From Gemmatimonas aurantiaca (GTDB lineage Bacteria > Gemmatimonadota > Gemmatimonadetes > Gemmatimonadales > Gemmatimonadaceae): 64,000 nt of DNA. How positions within the stretch are numbered: position 1 is the first letter of the stretch; the number at the start of each line of letters is the position of its first letter. The stretch is from the NCBI RefSeq assembly GCF_037190085.1, contig NZ_JBBCJO010000015.1, positions 20,651 to 84,650 of the forward strand, given 5' to 3'. The position numbers were made by a program, and so were the translations under genes. Of the stretch, positions 51,273 through 60,500 are shown piece after piece. Under the pieces are notes generated by a model. That model had not been told where the DNA came from, searched no databases, and saw only the letters and a program-made list of their open reading frames with translations.

Positions 51273-52438
51273 CGCAGGCTGATCCACTGCGGCCCTTCGA
51301 TGGGGACCGCCAGATACTTCGTGTTGATCTCGGCGAGCGTCTTTGCCGGGTCGATGTCCCTGAAGAGCACCGGATCGATCCAGCGCGCCATCGACTCCAC
51401 CGCCAGAATATCGAGCGGCGAATTGAGCAGCTGATGCGCGATGCCGTAGGTGCGCCCGCTCTTCACGGCGGCGAGCGACGAGATCCCCGGACGCGCCGTC
51501 ATCTTCTGCAGTGAAGCGCGGGCCTGCTCCACCGTGAAACCGGGCCCCAGTACGAGACCACCGGCCTTCTCCAGGTGCGGGCCGCCCGTTTCGATGTACA
51601 CCGGCGCATTCTGCGACAACACGTACTCGATGTTTAGCTTGCCCGTCGTGCCGGGCAGCACGTCGGCCGCGATGTTGTGCCCGCCCACGAACGTGATGTA
51701 GTCGCCGACGTTTCCCTTGCCCGGCGCATGGCAGCACTCTTCGGAAATGCCGGCGTGCACTTCCACGAATACCTTGGGTGCCGTGCGTGTACCCGCGCGC
51801 TTCAGACGATCGGAGATCGCCTGCAGATGCTGCTTGCGGAAATTCACGTACGCCTGCGCCGCGGCGCTCCGTCCGGTGAGCTGCCCCAGAATGAGCAGAC
51901 TCGGATCGGTATTCTCCAGCGGATGCACGAAGAAGTCGATGAAGACGACCGCGATGCCCACGCGCTGGAGCTGTTCGATCTGATCAGCCGATGGACCCTG
52001 GCCAAGCGAAAACACCGCCACATCCGGACGCACCCGCAGCACCTGCTCCTGCGAGTAGGTCGCCGCCGAACTCGCGATCTGCGTCAGCGAATCGAGCCGC
52101 GGGAACTTCGCACGGAACTGCTCGTGGGTCCGCACGCCGATCCGGTTCACGTCCCGGGGCCACGCCACCAGCGTGCGCACCGGATCGGGATCGATGAGCG
52201 CCATCGCCATCAGGAAGCGTCCGTCGTCGATCAGCACACGGGAGGCCGGACGCGGCAACGTGATCTTGCGCCCCGAGATATCCGTCAACTGGATCGGCTG
52301 AACCAACGTCTCCGTCGTGGATGACAACGGAGCGCGGGAGGTGTGCAATGCCGAAGTCTGCACCCATGCGGGAGCGGTATCCGCGGAAAGCACACTTCCG
52401 GTGATCACCAGCAGGATCGGCCACAGCGAACGGATCAC
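51269..52438 (-). CDS. fepB: Periplasmic ferric-siderophore binding protein (FepB-like)
   Basis: 389 residues. The signal peptide is IRSLWPILLVITGSVLSAD. A type III periplasmic binding fold follows: QLTDISGRKITLPRPASRV at the start, RPDVAVFSLG, the inter-lobe helix region and FVGGHNIAADVLPGT. The end of the domain is SLAAVKSGRTYGIAHQLLNSPLDILAVE, all typical of iron-siderophore binding proteins. It should hand ferric catecholate to the FepD/FepC-like importer. It starts with GTG at 52438 with GAGG six bases upstream, and its stop overlaps the entC start. It is the first gene of the biosynthetic part of the operon, separated from entS by 133 bases. Confidence 0.93.
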   Translation of the reverse strand: MIRSLWPILLVITGSVLSADTAPAWVQTSALHTSRAPLSSTTETLVQPIQLTDISGRKITLPRPASRVLIDDGRFLMAMALIDPDPVRTLVAWPRDVNRIGVRTHEQFRAKFPRLDSLTQIASSAATYSQEQVLRVRPDVAVFSLGQGPSADQIEQLQRVGIAVVFIDFFVHPLENTDPSLLILGQLTGRSAAAQAYVNFRKQHLQAISDRLKRAGTRTAPKVFVEVHAGISEECCHAPGKGNVGDYITFVGGHNIAADVLPGTTGKLNIEYVLSQNAPVYIETGGPHLEKAGGLVLGPGFTVEQARASLQKMTARPGISSLAAVKSGRTYGIAHQLLNSPLDILAVESMARWIDPVLFRDIDPAKTLAEINTKYLAVPIEGPQWISLR

Positions 52439-52571
52439 GAAACGCCTCAGGGAAACGGGAAGTCAGCGGAAGGTAGTCTATAAAGGGGATAGGACAACTT
52501 GGTATTTATGCTCCCTTTCTTCGAGGCCTCTCGGGACAAGGGACATACCGGACATGCCGGACGCTCTTTTG
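52439..52571 (-). promoter_or_regulatory. Probable internal promoter region ahead of the siderophore biosynthesis genes
   Basis: This 133-base gap is the only sizeable one in the minus-strand cluster, and part of it is AT-rich. On the minus strand CATAAATA and TTTATAGACT (about 52475-52511) are -10-like elements, but no correctly spaced -35 stands out. A short dyad CCGGACATGCCGG lies at the distal side. I cannot find a convincing Fur box (GATAATGATAATCATTATC type). Confidence 0.4.
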
Positions 52572-53840
52572 TCAGGCCGACTGGTATTCACGCCGGATTG
52601 AGGGGAACGCGATCACCACACCGAGGGTGCCGAGGAACGCGATCAGGCCGCCCACGGTGACCACCTGATGCGCGGGCCACCAGCGCGCCGCGGCACCCGC
52701 CAGCGCCATGCCCATCGAGGGCAGCACCGCCGCCTGCACCAACCAGAGACTGCCCACGCGTCCCTGCAGACCGTCCGGCGTGTGCATCTGCAGGAGTGCC
52801 CGGCGCAGAATCTCCGACAGGGCCCGTCCGGCGCCGGCCACGGCCAGCGCCAGCACCGCCACCGTGGTGGATGGCGCCACGCCCAATCCGATGGTGCCCA
52901 CCGCCCACAACGCCGTCGTCAGGATGAGCATGCCACCCGCTTTTCCAGTCCGGCTCGTCCAGCCGCTCAACAGGGACGACGCCAACGCACCGATGGCCGG
53001 CGCCGAGTACAGCCAACCCGCGATCACCGCCGCGTCCACCACGCCGTGTCCGAAGAGCAGCCCACTGTTCGCAAAACGTGTCGTCGCCAGTTCAGGGAAC
53101 AGCGAACCCGGCGAGGCGAACAGCGCCACGGGAATTTCGAGCAGCAACAACGCGCCAACCACCGCGTGCGTGCGTGTGAAATGCCACGATTCCCGCAGGG
53201 CGGCGACGGGGCCAAGCGGAGCCCGCGGGCCCGCCGGCAACGGCTGCATGCGCGCCAGCAGCAGCGGGGTGAGCACCGCGCCGATGCCAACCAGTGCATA
53301 ACACAGCGTGAGTCCCCAGGTCCCGATCACGACACCCGCCACCGAGGGCCCGAGCATCGCGCCCACCTGGGTCGAGACGGTGATCAATGCACCCGCGGCC
53401 GCCAGTTGCGCCCGCTGCACCAGCGACGGCATCGCCGCCATCAACGCCGGAGCACTGATGCCGTTGATCGCCCCGGCAATCGTCGACGCCAGATAGATCA
53501 GCCAGAGCTGCGGCCTGGGCAGCAGAGTGTTGACGAGAAAGATGGCCGCCACCGCGATGTACACGCTGCGCGACGAGACGATGAGGCGACGACGGTCGAA
53601 ACGATCGGCCAGCACGCCGCCCACCATCAACCCGATCGTCATCGGAATGGCCAGACACAGATTCACCAGTCCCACGTGCCACGAGGAACCGGTCAGGTCG
53701 AACACCTGCCAGCCTACGGCCACGCTGATCACCCCCACGGCCACGATCGAGATCGTGCGCGCCGTGAACAGCAGGCGGAAATCGCGACTCGTGCGCAGCG
53801 GCGAGATGTCGAGCAGCATCCCGGTCACGGCCTGGGCCAT
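52572..53840 (-). CDS. entS: MFS siderophore exporter (EntS-like)
   Basis: 422 residues, about 12 membrane helices. The N-terminal part FRLLFTARTISIVAVGVISVAVG and the loop GLMVGGVLADRFDRRRLI are strikingly close to E. coli EntS (RFISIVSLGLLGVAVPVQ and GLMVGGVLADRYERKKVI). LLQMHTPDGLQGRVGSLWLVQ parallels EntS LQTQTPEAMLGRINGLW. EntS exports enterobactin across the inner membrane. Its start overlaps the esterase stop by 16 bases, so it is in the same transcript as the uptake genes. The family identification is strong; export of this product is inferred from context. Confidence 0.94.
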   Translation of the reverse strand: MAQAVTGMLLDISPLRTSRDFRLLFTARTISIVAVGVISVAVGWQVFDLTGSSWHVGLVNLCLAIPMTIGLMVGGVLADRFDRRRLIVSSRSVYIAVAAIFLVNTLLPRPQLWLIYLASTIAGAINGISAPALMAAMPSLVQRAQLAAAGALITVSTQVGAMLGPSVAGVVIGTWGLTLCYALVGIGAVLTPLLLARMQPLPAGPRAPLGPVAALRESWHFTRTHAVVGALLLLEIPVALFASPGSLFPELATTRFANSGLLFGHGVVDAAVIAGWLYSAPAIGALASSLLSGWTSRTGKAGGMLILTTALWAVGTIGLGVAPSTTVAVLALAVAGAGRALSEILRRALLQMHTPDGLQGRVGSLWLVQAAVLPSMGMALAGAAARWWPAHQVVTVGGLIAFLGTLGVVIAFPSIRREYQSA

Positions 53841-54670
53841 GAGCCCTCCGCCGCCGACCCGATCGGCGCGCTCGTCAGTCGCAGCGCGTCACCCATCGAC
53901 CGCAATACCGCCGAGGCGTGATCCTCGCCGGCCAGCAGGCGATAGTGCACCGTCATCTCCGGTGCGACGGCCATCAGTGCCTCGGCGAACCGCTCCGCCT
54001 GATCGACCATCTGCCGTGCTTCGCGACGCGCCAGCAGCTCCGCGGCATTGGGCTGTCCCTCCTGCCATGGCGCCAGTCGTTGCTCGTATTCACCCACCGT
54101 GATCAGCAATCGCGGCGGGGATCCGGCAGCGGGACGGAAGTTGCGCACCCGCTGCCACAGCGCTTCACCGCCACGCCAGATGGACGGACTGATCGCCACG
54201 TAGGTCGAGAACGGTCCCCGCGGCATCAGTGACGTCTCCAGCAGGGTTTCCAGCACGAACAGGCCGCCCAGGGAATGACCGATCAGTGCGCGCCGTTCGG
54301 GATCGACCGCAAAACGTTTGGCGATCGCCGGCAGCAATTCATCGGTGAGAAACCGGAGGAAACGTGTGCGGCCCGCCTCGTCTGCAAAGTCCTCGCTGCG
54401 GGCATCACTTCCCACCCCCACCACGATCGACGGGACCACCGCCGTGGCATCGGTGCGATGGGCGCGTGTGCGGATCGATTCGACTGTCGTGGCAAATGTC
54501 GCATCGCCATCGAGCTGGCAGATCAGGGGAAAACCCGCTGCCGGCGGCGCATCCGCAGGCCAGGCCACGTACACCCGATAGGTCGCGCCGTGCCCGCTCC
54601 GCATCTCCCAGCGTTCGCTGCGCGGCAGCATCACCGGCCCCTGACACAGCGGGTCAGCCACGTGTGCCAT
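53825..54670 (-). CDS. Siderophore esterase, alpha/beta hydrolase (IroE/Fes-like)
   Basis: 281 residues, no signal peptide, so probably cytoplasmic. Putative esterase (PF00756-type) fold: the nucleophile elbow is GHSLGGLFVLETLL, with YVAISPSIWRGGEAL after it, and LLITVGEYEQRL and GEDHASAVLRS towards the catalytic His, the pattern of IroE and related enterobactin trilactone esterases. Hydrolysing the imported ferric siderophore would release iron in the cell. It lies between the importer ATPase (17-base overlap) and the exporter (16-base overlap). It lacks the N-terminal domain of E. coli Fes. The exact cut, trilactone or linear products, cannot be told. Confidence 0.88.
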   Translation of the reverse strand: MAHVADPLCQGPVMLPRSERWEMRSGHGATYRVYVAWPADAPPAAGFPLICQLDGDATFATTVESIRTRAHRTDATAVVPSIVVGVGSDARSEDFADEAGRTRFLRFLTDELLPAIAKRFAVDPERRALIGHSLGGLFVLETLLETSLMPRGPFSTYVAISPSIWRGGEALWQRVRNFRPAAGSPPRLLITVGEYEQRLAPWQEGQPNAAELLARREARQMVDQAERFAEALMAVAPEMTVHYRLLAGEDHASAVLRSMGDALRLTSAPIGSAAEGSWPRP

Positions 54671-55454
54671 CCACGATCACCTGCGGATAGCCGAACGAAC
54701 ACGGTTCGACCCGGGCGTCCACGTCGTAGATGCGGGAGAGCAACTGCGAGGTGAGCGCGTCGGCCGGTGCGCCGATGGCCTGGATGCGTCCTTCATGCAG
54801 CACGACGAGCTGATCGGCCCAGCGCGCCGCCAGCGTGAGATCGTGCAGTACGGAAATCACGAGCCGGCCTTCGCGAGCCAACGCGCGCGCGATCGACATC
54901 ACCGTCACCTGATGCCGGAGATCCAGCGCACTCGTGGGTTCGTCCAGCAGCAGCATGGACGGTTCGCGCACGATCGCCTGTGCGAGCGCGGCCAGCTGGC
55001 GCTCGCCGCCGGAGAGATGATGCAATGGCTGCAGCGCCAGGTGTGCGATGCCGATGCGTTCGAGCACCTCGATGGCGCGCCGCTGCGCTTCCTCCATCGT
55101 GTTCACCGGCGAAGCGAGTGGTGACGCCTTCAGCGCCCCCAGCAGACCATCCAGCACGGTGAGCGTGACATCGTGCGGCAGGGTCTGCGGCATGAAGGCC
55201 ACGCATTGCGCGCGTATCATCGGCGAAACACGCAGCAGATCCAGCCCTTCGAATGTCACATGACCGCGCCCTTCGACCAGTCCGGCGAGTACCCGCAGCA
55301 GGGTCGATTTGCCGGCTCCGTTGGGGCCCACCAGCGCGAGATGCTGCCCCGCGGGCAGTATCGGCAACGTGACGTCGTGCAGCACCGGGCGATGCCGATA
55401 GCCGGCCGACAGATCGCGGATCTCCAGGGAACCCGCCGCCTGGGTCGCCTTCAT
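54654..55454 (-). CDS. fepC: Ferric-siderophore ABC transporter ATP-binding protein (FepC-like)
   Basis: 266 residues. Walker A GPNGAGKSTLLRVLAGL, Q-loop VAFMPQTLPHDVTLTV, signature HHLSGGERQLAALAQAI, Walker B SMLLLDEPTSALDLRHQ and the switch His in ISVLHDLTLAARWAD match the FecE/FepC subfamily of iron-siderophore importers. The C-terminal GAPADALTSQLLSRIYDVDARV is also typical. It powers uptake through the FecCD-type permease encoded just upstream, whose stop overlaps this start by 4 bases, and it overlaps the downstream esterase gene by 17. Confidence 0.95.
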   Translation of the reverse strand: MKATQAAGSLEIRDLSAGYRHRPVLHDVTLPILPAGQHLALVGPNGAGKSTLLRVLAGLVEGRGHVTFEGLDLLRVSPMIRAQCVAFMPQTLPHDVTLTVLDGLLGALKASPLASPVNTMEEAQRRAIEVLERIGIAHLALQPLHHLSGGERQLAALAQAIVREPSMLLLDEPTSALDLRHQVTVMSIARALAREGRLVISVLHDLTLAARWADQLVVLHEGRIQAIGAPADALTSQLLSRIYDVDARVEPCSFGYPQVIVDGTRG

Positions 55455-56572
55455 GACCGTCCCGCGCCCTTCGTGCCGAAAATCAGCATGATGTAGAAGG
55501 GCACCCCGATGAGCGCCGTCACCAGACCGATCGGCAGAATCGCGCCGGGCACGATGAGTTTGCTCACCACCGATGCCACCGACACCACCAGCGCGCCACT
55601 GAGAGCGCTGGCGGGCAGGAAGAAGCGATGGTCCTCGCTCACCAGCATGCGCGCGATATGCGGGCCGGCCAGCCCCACGAACGGAATGGTTCCCACGAAG
55701 GCCACCGCCGTGGCGGTCAGCAGACTCACCCGAAACAGCGACACACGACGCAGTTGCGCCACATTCACGCCGAAGCTGTGCGCCCGCTCCTCACCCAGCC
55801 GCAGGGCATTCAGACGCCACGACGCGCGGAACGTGAACGGCATGACACACGCCACCACGATCGCCACCAATTGCACGCGTGGCCAACTCGCCCGACCGAG
55901 ACTGCCCATCGTCCAGAACACGAGCTGCTGCAACGCCTGCTCACCGGCCACGAACTGCAGGATGGCCACCAGCGCATTGAACGTGAAAAACAGCGCCGTC
56001 CCCAGCAGCACCAGCAACTCCGTGCTCGAACCGCGCCGCCGGACCGCCGCCTGCAGGATCAGCACCGAGCCGAACGCAAACACGAACGCATTGCTGGAGA
56101 TCACCCAGTGATCCGGCACGCCGGGAATGCGTACCCCCAACACGATGGCCAGCGCGGCGCCAAGAATGGCCGCCGAGGAAAGACCGAGTGTGAATGGACT
56201 CGCCAGGGGATTGCGCAACGTGGTCTGCATTTCCGCGCCGGCCAATGACAATCCGGCCCCGACCAGCAATGCCATCACCGCGCCGGGCAGACGCACTTCG
56301 GTGATGATCATCCACACGGTCTCGTCCATCGCCGAGCCACGCAACAGACTGCGCACCACCTCGCCGGCTTCCAGGTCGGACGGACCGGTCAGCAGATCCG
56401 CCACCAGCGCCAGCACGATGACGACGGCGAGCAGCACCAACACCGCCACGCGGCGGCGTACCTGCCGACGATAGCCCGCCAGGACCGCTTCGCCCGATAC
56501 CGCGGCACCGACCGCAGAACCCTGGGCCGGCTCTTCGGTCGACGTCACGCGCCGTGGGGAGACGCTCGTCAT
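55451..56572 (-). CDS. fepD: Ferric-siderophore ABC transporter permease (FecCD/FepD family)
   Basis: 373 residues with about ten hydrophobic helices after a 50-residue Ser/Arg-rich N-terminus. FecCD signatures: ITEVRLPGAVMALLVGAGLSLAGAEMQ, LRNPLASPFTLGLSSAA, the coupling-loop region ALRLGEERAHSFGVNVAQL and IPFVGLAGPHIARMLV. Only one permease gene is present, unlike the FepD/FepG pair of E. coli, so the channel is probably a homodimer. Start at ATG 56572 with GGAGGG just upstream; this is the first gene of the whole minus-strand siderophore locus. It is divergent from the PPTase gene, and the short space between must hold the promoters. Confidence 0.94.
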   Translation of the reverse strand: MTSVSPRRVTSTEEPAQGSAVGAAVSGEAVLAGYRRQVRRRVAVLVLLAVVIVLALVADLLTGPSDLEAGEVVRSLLRGSAMDETVWMIITEVRLPGAVMALLVGAGLSLAGAEMQTTLRNPLASPFTLGLSSAAILGAALAIVLGVRIPGVPDHWVISSNAFVFAFGSVLILQAAVRRRGSSTELLVLLGTALFFTFNALVAILQFVAGEQALQQLVFWTMGSLGRASWPRVQLVAIVVACVMPFTFRASWRLNALRLGEERAHSFGVNVAQLRRVSLFRVSLLTATAVAFVGTIPFVGLAGPHIARMLVSEDHRFFLPASALSGALVVSVASVVSKLIVPGAILPIGLVTALIGVPFYIMLIFGTKGAGRS

Positions 56573-56619
56573 GCGCCCCTCCATCGCGTATCGTGAGGCA
56601 TGTCCGATGCGCCGCCAGA

Positions 56620-57450
56620 ATGCCCCCGACGATGACCACATTGCCTCTGCGCGACACACCGCTCACCCTCGCAGCCATCGACCGCGCGCAGGTTCCGGGA
56701 GCGGTGGAGCTCTATCTCGTCTCCTGCCGTCAGTGGCTGGCCACGATCGATCATGATGTCGACCGTCTGCTGCCGGTGCTCTCCGCCGCGGAGCGCGCCC
56801 GGGCGGAGCGTTTCCGGCAGACCGTCGATCGTGAGCGCTACATCATCGCCCACTGGCTGCTGCGCGAAATACTGGCCCGGCATCTGCACACCCCGCCGCA
56901 CGCGCTGAGGTTTGCCAGCGGCGCCCACGGCAAACCCTGGCTGACCGCCCCGGCGGGTGATGCCACGACGCCTCTGCACTTCAACCTCTCGCATTCCGGC
57001 GATCTGGTGTTGATCGGTGTCGGCGACGCGCCGCTGGGCGTCGACATCGAATCGATCGAGCGGAAAACGGACGACGATACCTGGCAGGCTCTGGGAGCCA
57101 TGCTGCACACGACCCATGAATGGGCGGCGCTCATGGACGACCCTCCTGCTCCGCTGGGCCGGTACGTCGTGCAACGCTGGGCCCGCCACGAAGCGCTTCG
57201 CAAAGCCACTGGACAGGGACTCGGCGAGACCGGCGCAGCACCCGGCCGGCTCGACCTCACCACCGACCAGCACCGCTGGCAGGTAACCGACGTGCAGACG
57301 GGCATCCATCCGCTGGACCGGGAGCCCCCCGGGCATGCCGCGGCCGTGGCCTTCGACGCCGACCGGACCCGGTCTCTGTCGGGCGCCTGGCTGGTGCCCG
57401 ATGAGACGGGTCCCGGAACCATGGCCAGAATCATGAGTGGGCGTCCGTGA
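56620..57450 (+). CDS. 4'-phosphopantetheinyl transferase (Sfp/EntD type)
   Basis: 276 residues. Transfers phosphopantetheine from CoA to the aryl carrier and the NRPS carrier domain. Sfp-family blocks are SAAERARAERFRQTVDRERYI (Sfp-like helix), FASGAHGKPWL, NLSHSGDLVLIGV and GVDIESIE with the Mg-binding acidic pair; WARHEALRKATGQG corresponds to WxxKExxxK. The conserved Lys before the Glu is replaced by His here, while the Glu and second Lys remain. It stands divergent from the permease gene, completing the set of enzymes needed to make the siderophore. The start is uncertain (56620 or 56632); neither has a clear Shine-Dalgarno. Confidence 0.92.
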   Translation: MPPTMTTLPLRDTPLTLAAIDRAQVPGAVELYLVSCRQWLATIDHDVDRLLPVLSAAERARAERFRQTVDRERYIIAHWLLREILARHLHTPPHALRFASGAHGKPWLTAPAGDATTPLHFNLSHSGDLVLIGVGDAPLGVDIESIERKTDDDTWQALGAMLHTTHEWAALMDDPPAPLGRYVVQRWARHEALRKATGQGLGETGAAPGRLDLTTDQHRWQVTDVQTGIHPLDREPPGHAAAVAFDADRTRSLSGAWLVPDETGPGTMARIMSGRP

Positions 57451-57546
57451 CTCCATAGCCTGTATGAATAACCCAAATTCTCGACGCGATCTATCGGAAT
57501 TAATACGAGAGGACGCGGTATTTCCCGGCTCCAACACCTCTTTGCT

Positions 57547-57565
57547 GGGGGCGGAAGTCGCCCCC
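57547..57565. promoter_or_regulatory. 7-bp hairpin in the leader of the large hybrid kinase gene
   Basis: GGGGGCG (57547-57553) pairs with CGCCCCC (57559-57565) about 30 bases before the start at 57596. The 145-base gap from 57451 also contains the most AT-rich stretch nearby (TCGGAATTAATACGA at about 57499-57513), a likely promoter. The hairpin might instead terminate the PPTase transcript. Confidence 0.35.
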
Positions 57566-57595
57566 GGGGTGTGATTTGAAACACTATCTTGTGGC

Positions 57596-60500
57596 ATGCG
57601 CCCCCTCGACCCCTCCGGGCCCGCTCTGAACCTCCCCCACGGCGTCCCGCCGAAGTCAGAGCGTGGAGCGCCTCCGGTTCTGGTCCTGGCAATCCTCGGC
57701 GCTCTGGCGCTGACGCCGGCTCCATCGCCGGCGCAGCGGGCCATGTCGACCATCGGCCCACGCCAGTCCTCGGTGTCCTCCTCGCCCGATCTCAACGACG
57801 TCGCCTATACGGCGTTCGGCCGGCGGGACGGTTTGCCCGACACGCCCATCTATTCGCTGACGCGTGCCCGGGACGGCAGTGTGCTCATCGGAACCGCCGA
57901 TCGGGCCCGGCATTTCACGGGTCGCTCCTGGGCGCCCCTGCCGCTGCCTCCGTCGGCCACCGATGGACTCATCCGTTTCGTGCTCGACGCCTCGCCGCAC
58001 GAGCGGTACTACCTGCGCACCCGCGGTATCAGCGTGGAACGCGATGGCCAATGGGCGGAAGACCACGACATCCCCGCGGAGGCCGCCCCCATCTACTCCG
58101 CCGCACTCGAGTCGCGCGCGGATGGCCCTCCGCGCGTGGTCATTGGGAGCCGCAATGGCGTTTTTGTCATCGGCGACGATCGACGACTTCAGCGTATGGT
58201 GCTGCCCGGTCAGCGTGCCGGTCGGGGGGCCATGGTGGCCACGCGGACGATCGAGGGGCAAGATGAACTCTGGATCGCCACCGAGGACGAGGGCATCCTG
58301 CGTCATATCAACGGACAATGGACCGTCTGGAATGCCGCGCAGGGACTGACCGATCTCCGCGTGGAGCATATCGCCCTGTCCCCCGCCGGAGATTCGGCAT
58401 CCGCCGTGGTCGCCACCGAAAGCGGCGCGTTCCTCCTCGTCGGCGAACGCTGGCATCACATCGGCCCGCAGATCTCGACGGCTCGCGTTCTGCGTGTGCG
58501 CATCAGGGACACCATCGAGACCTGGATCGGAGCCACCAGTGGACACGTCTACCGTTCACGCGATGGGCGATCCTGGCAGACACTCGAGCTGAGTCCGCGC
58601 GCACTCGGTTCACGTGTGCAGATGCTCGAAGCGGTCGATCACGGCCTGGGATATCCATCCATCTACATCGGGTTTCGCAGCGGGGCGTTGTTGCGTCTGA
58701 CCGTGGGCGTGGCGGGGCAGGTCCCGATGCCCGCCCGGTTTCTCGGGTATCCGATCGTCGCCGTGACCCCGCAACGGGACGGCGATACGCTCTGGTTCTG
58801 GGCCATGAACCTCGGCGCCCTGCGTCTTCCCGATTTTCACAGTCTCCCGGCCGCGGACATCGCGCGTGGTCCGGGCGATCAGAGCGCCCGCATCTTTCTC
58901 GACACCCGTTCGCGTCCGACGCGTCTGTTCGCGGCGTTCGACTGGCGCGTGTTCGAACGTGTGCACGATGCCTGGATGCTGCGCCTCGACATCGGCGACA
59001 GCGATGCGGTACGCCAGATCATCGAGGCACCCGTGCCTGGAGGCGCGCGCGCCCTCGTGGTGATCGGCTCACGGGGAGCGTGGTTCGAATCCGCCCCATC
59101 GCGTTTCACTCCCTGGAGCGGCTTCCCGTCCAATGCCCGGGCCGCCACCGTGGATTCGACCGAGGGGACACCTCATCTCGTGGTCGCCCTCGCCAACGGC
59201 ACCCTGCAGTGGTACGATGGCAACCGCTGGCAGGAACTCCCGGGTGGAGCCGCGCCCGTCGGCGGTCCCATTGCCATCACGTCCGTGCGTCTCGCGTCGG
59301 GAGAATGTGTCCTGGTCGTTGGCGGCACCGATGGCATATCGATACTGCGTACCTGTGGCGGACCGGCCGAATGGCGCATCTTCGACACGAACGTACTCGC
59401 GGGGTTGTTGAGCGATGACGTCACCGACCTGGCGTTGCTTCCCGACTCACGACTGGCGATCGGTTCATCGCGAGGTCTGACGCTGACCGCCTTCGGTGCG
59501 GCCTTCGGGGATTCCGTGACGGTCGTGGACTCGTATACCGATCAGGATGGATTGCCCCACCCCCACATCGGCGCCATCGGCCCGCTGGATTCCCGGGGAC
59601 GACTGTGGCTCGGCACGCCGCTCGGCATCGCGTACGTGAACATGGACGGGCGCCCCCGCCAGCATGCACGGCCGACACTGTCGCTGGTGGAGATCCGCAA
59701 CGGAGCCGGCATACCCATCGCACAAGGCTCACGGGTCGCACACGCGGACGCCCGCGTGGAAATCACCGCGTATGCCATGACGTTTCATCGGGAAGAAGAA
59801 ACGTTGTATCGGTTCGAACTCGACGACACGCCGATCACCACGCCGGCATGGACCGACCGGGGCAGCGCGACATTGCCCACCCTGGCGCCCGGCCGGCATA
59901 CCATCCGCGTCCGCGCCGTGGACTATCGCGGGTTCGAAGCCATCAGTCACGAAACCCAATTCGTGGTGCTGCCCCCACCCTGGCGCTCTCCGGCGGCGTT
60001 GATCGCGTATGGCGTGCTGCTGCTGGGCGTGGGCATCACCGTCGATCGCCGCCGCAATCGCAGTGCCCTGCTGCGGGCGCGCGAAGCCGAAGAGAACGAA
60101 CGGCGTCTCGCCACCAGTGAACAACGCTTCCGCCGTCTCTTCGAGGATGGCGCCAATCCGCAATTGCTGGTGGCGGACGGCGTGGTCCTGAAAGCCAATC
60201 GGGCGGCGACGATGCTGTGGCAGGTCGACACGCAGCCGCTCGTCGGCCGGCCGCTGGCCTCGCTGATCCCCGCCATGCCATCACCCGGTCCGGCCACGAA
60301 CGGGAGTGACCTGGGCGCGCATGGTGCCAACGGGACCGCGGGGACATTGCCACAACAGGAGGTGGACGTCATCGACGACCGTCAGGAACGCATTCCGGTG
60401 GAAGTGCGGCACACCCGCATTCCCCTCGAAGATGCGGTGCTCGATCACTTCGAGTTGCGCGATCTGCGCGAGCGCAAACGCCTCGAGGAGGAACGCCGGG

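Noticed and set aside
52439..52571. Fur box controlling the siderophore genes
   Set aside because: I searched both strands by eye for a GATAAT-type 19-mer or its 6-1-6 form and found no convincing match.
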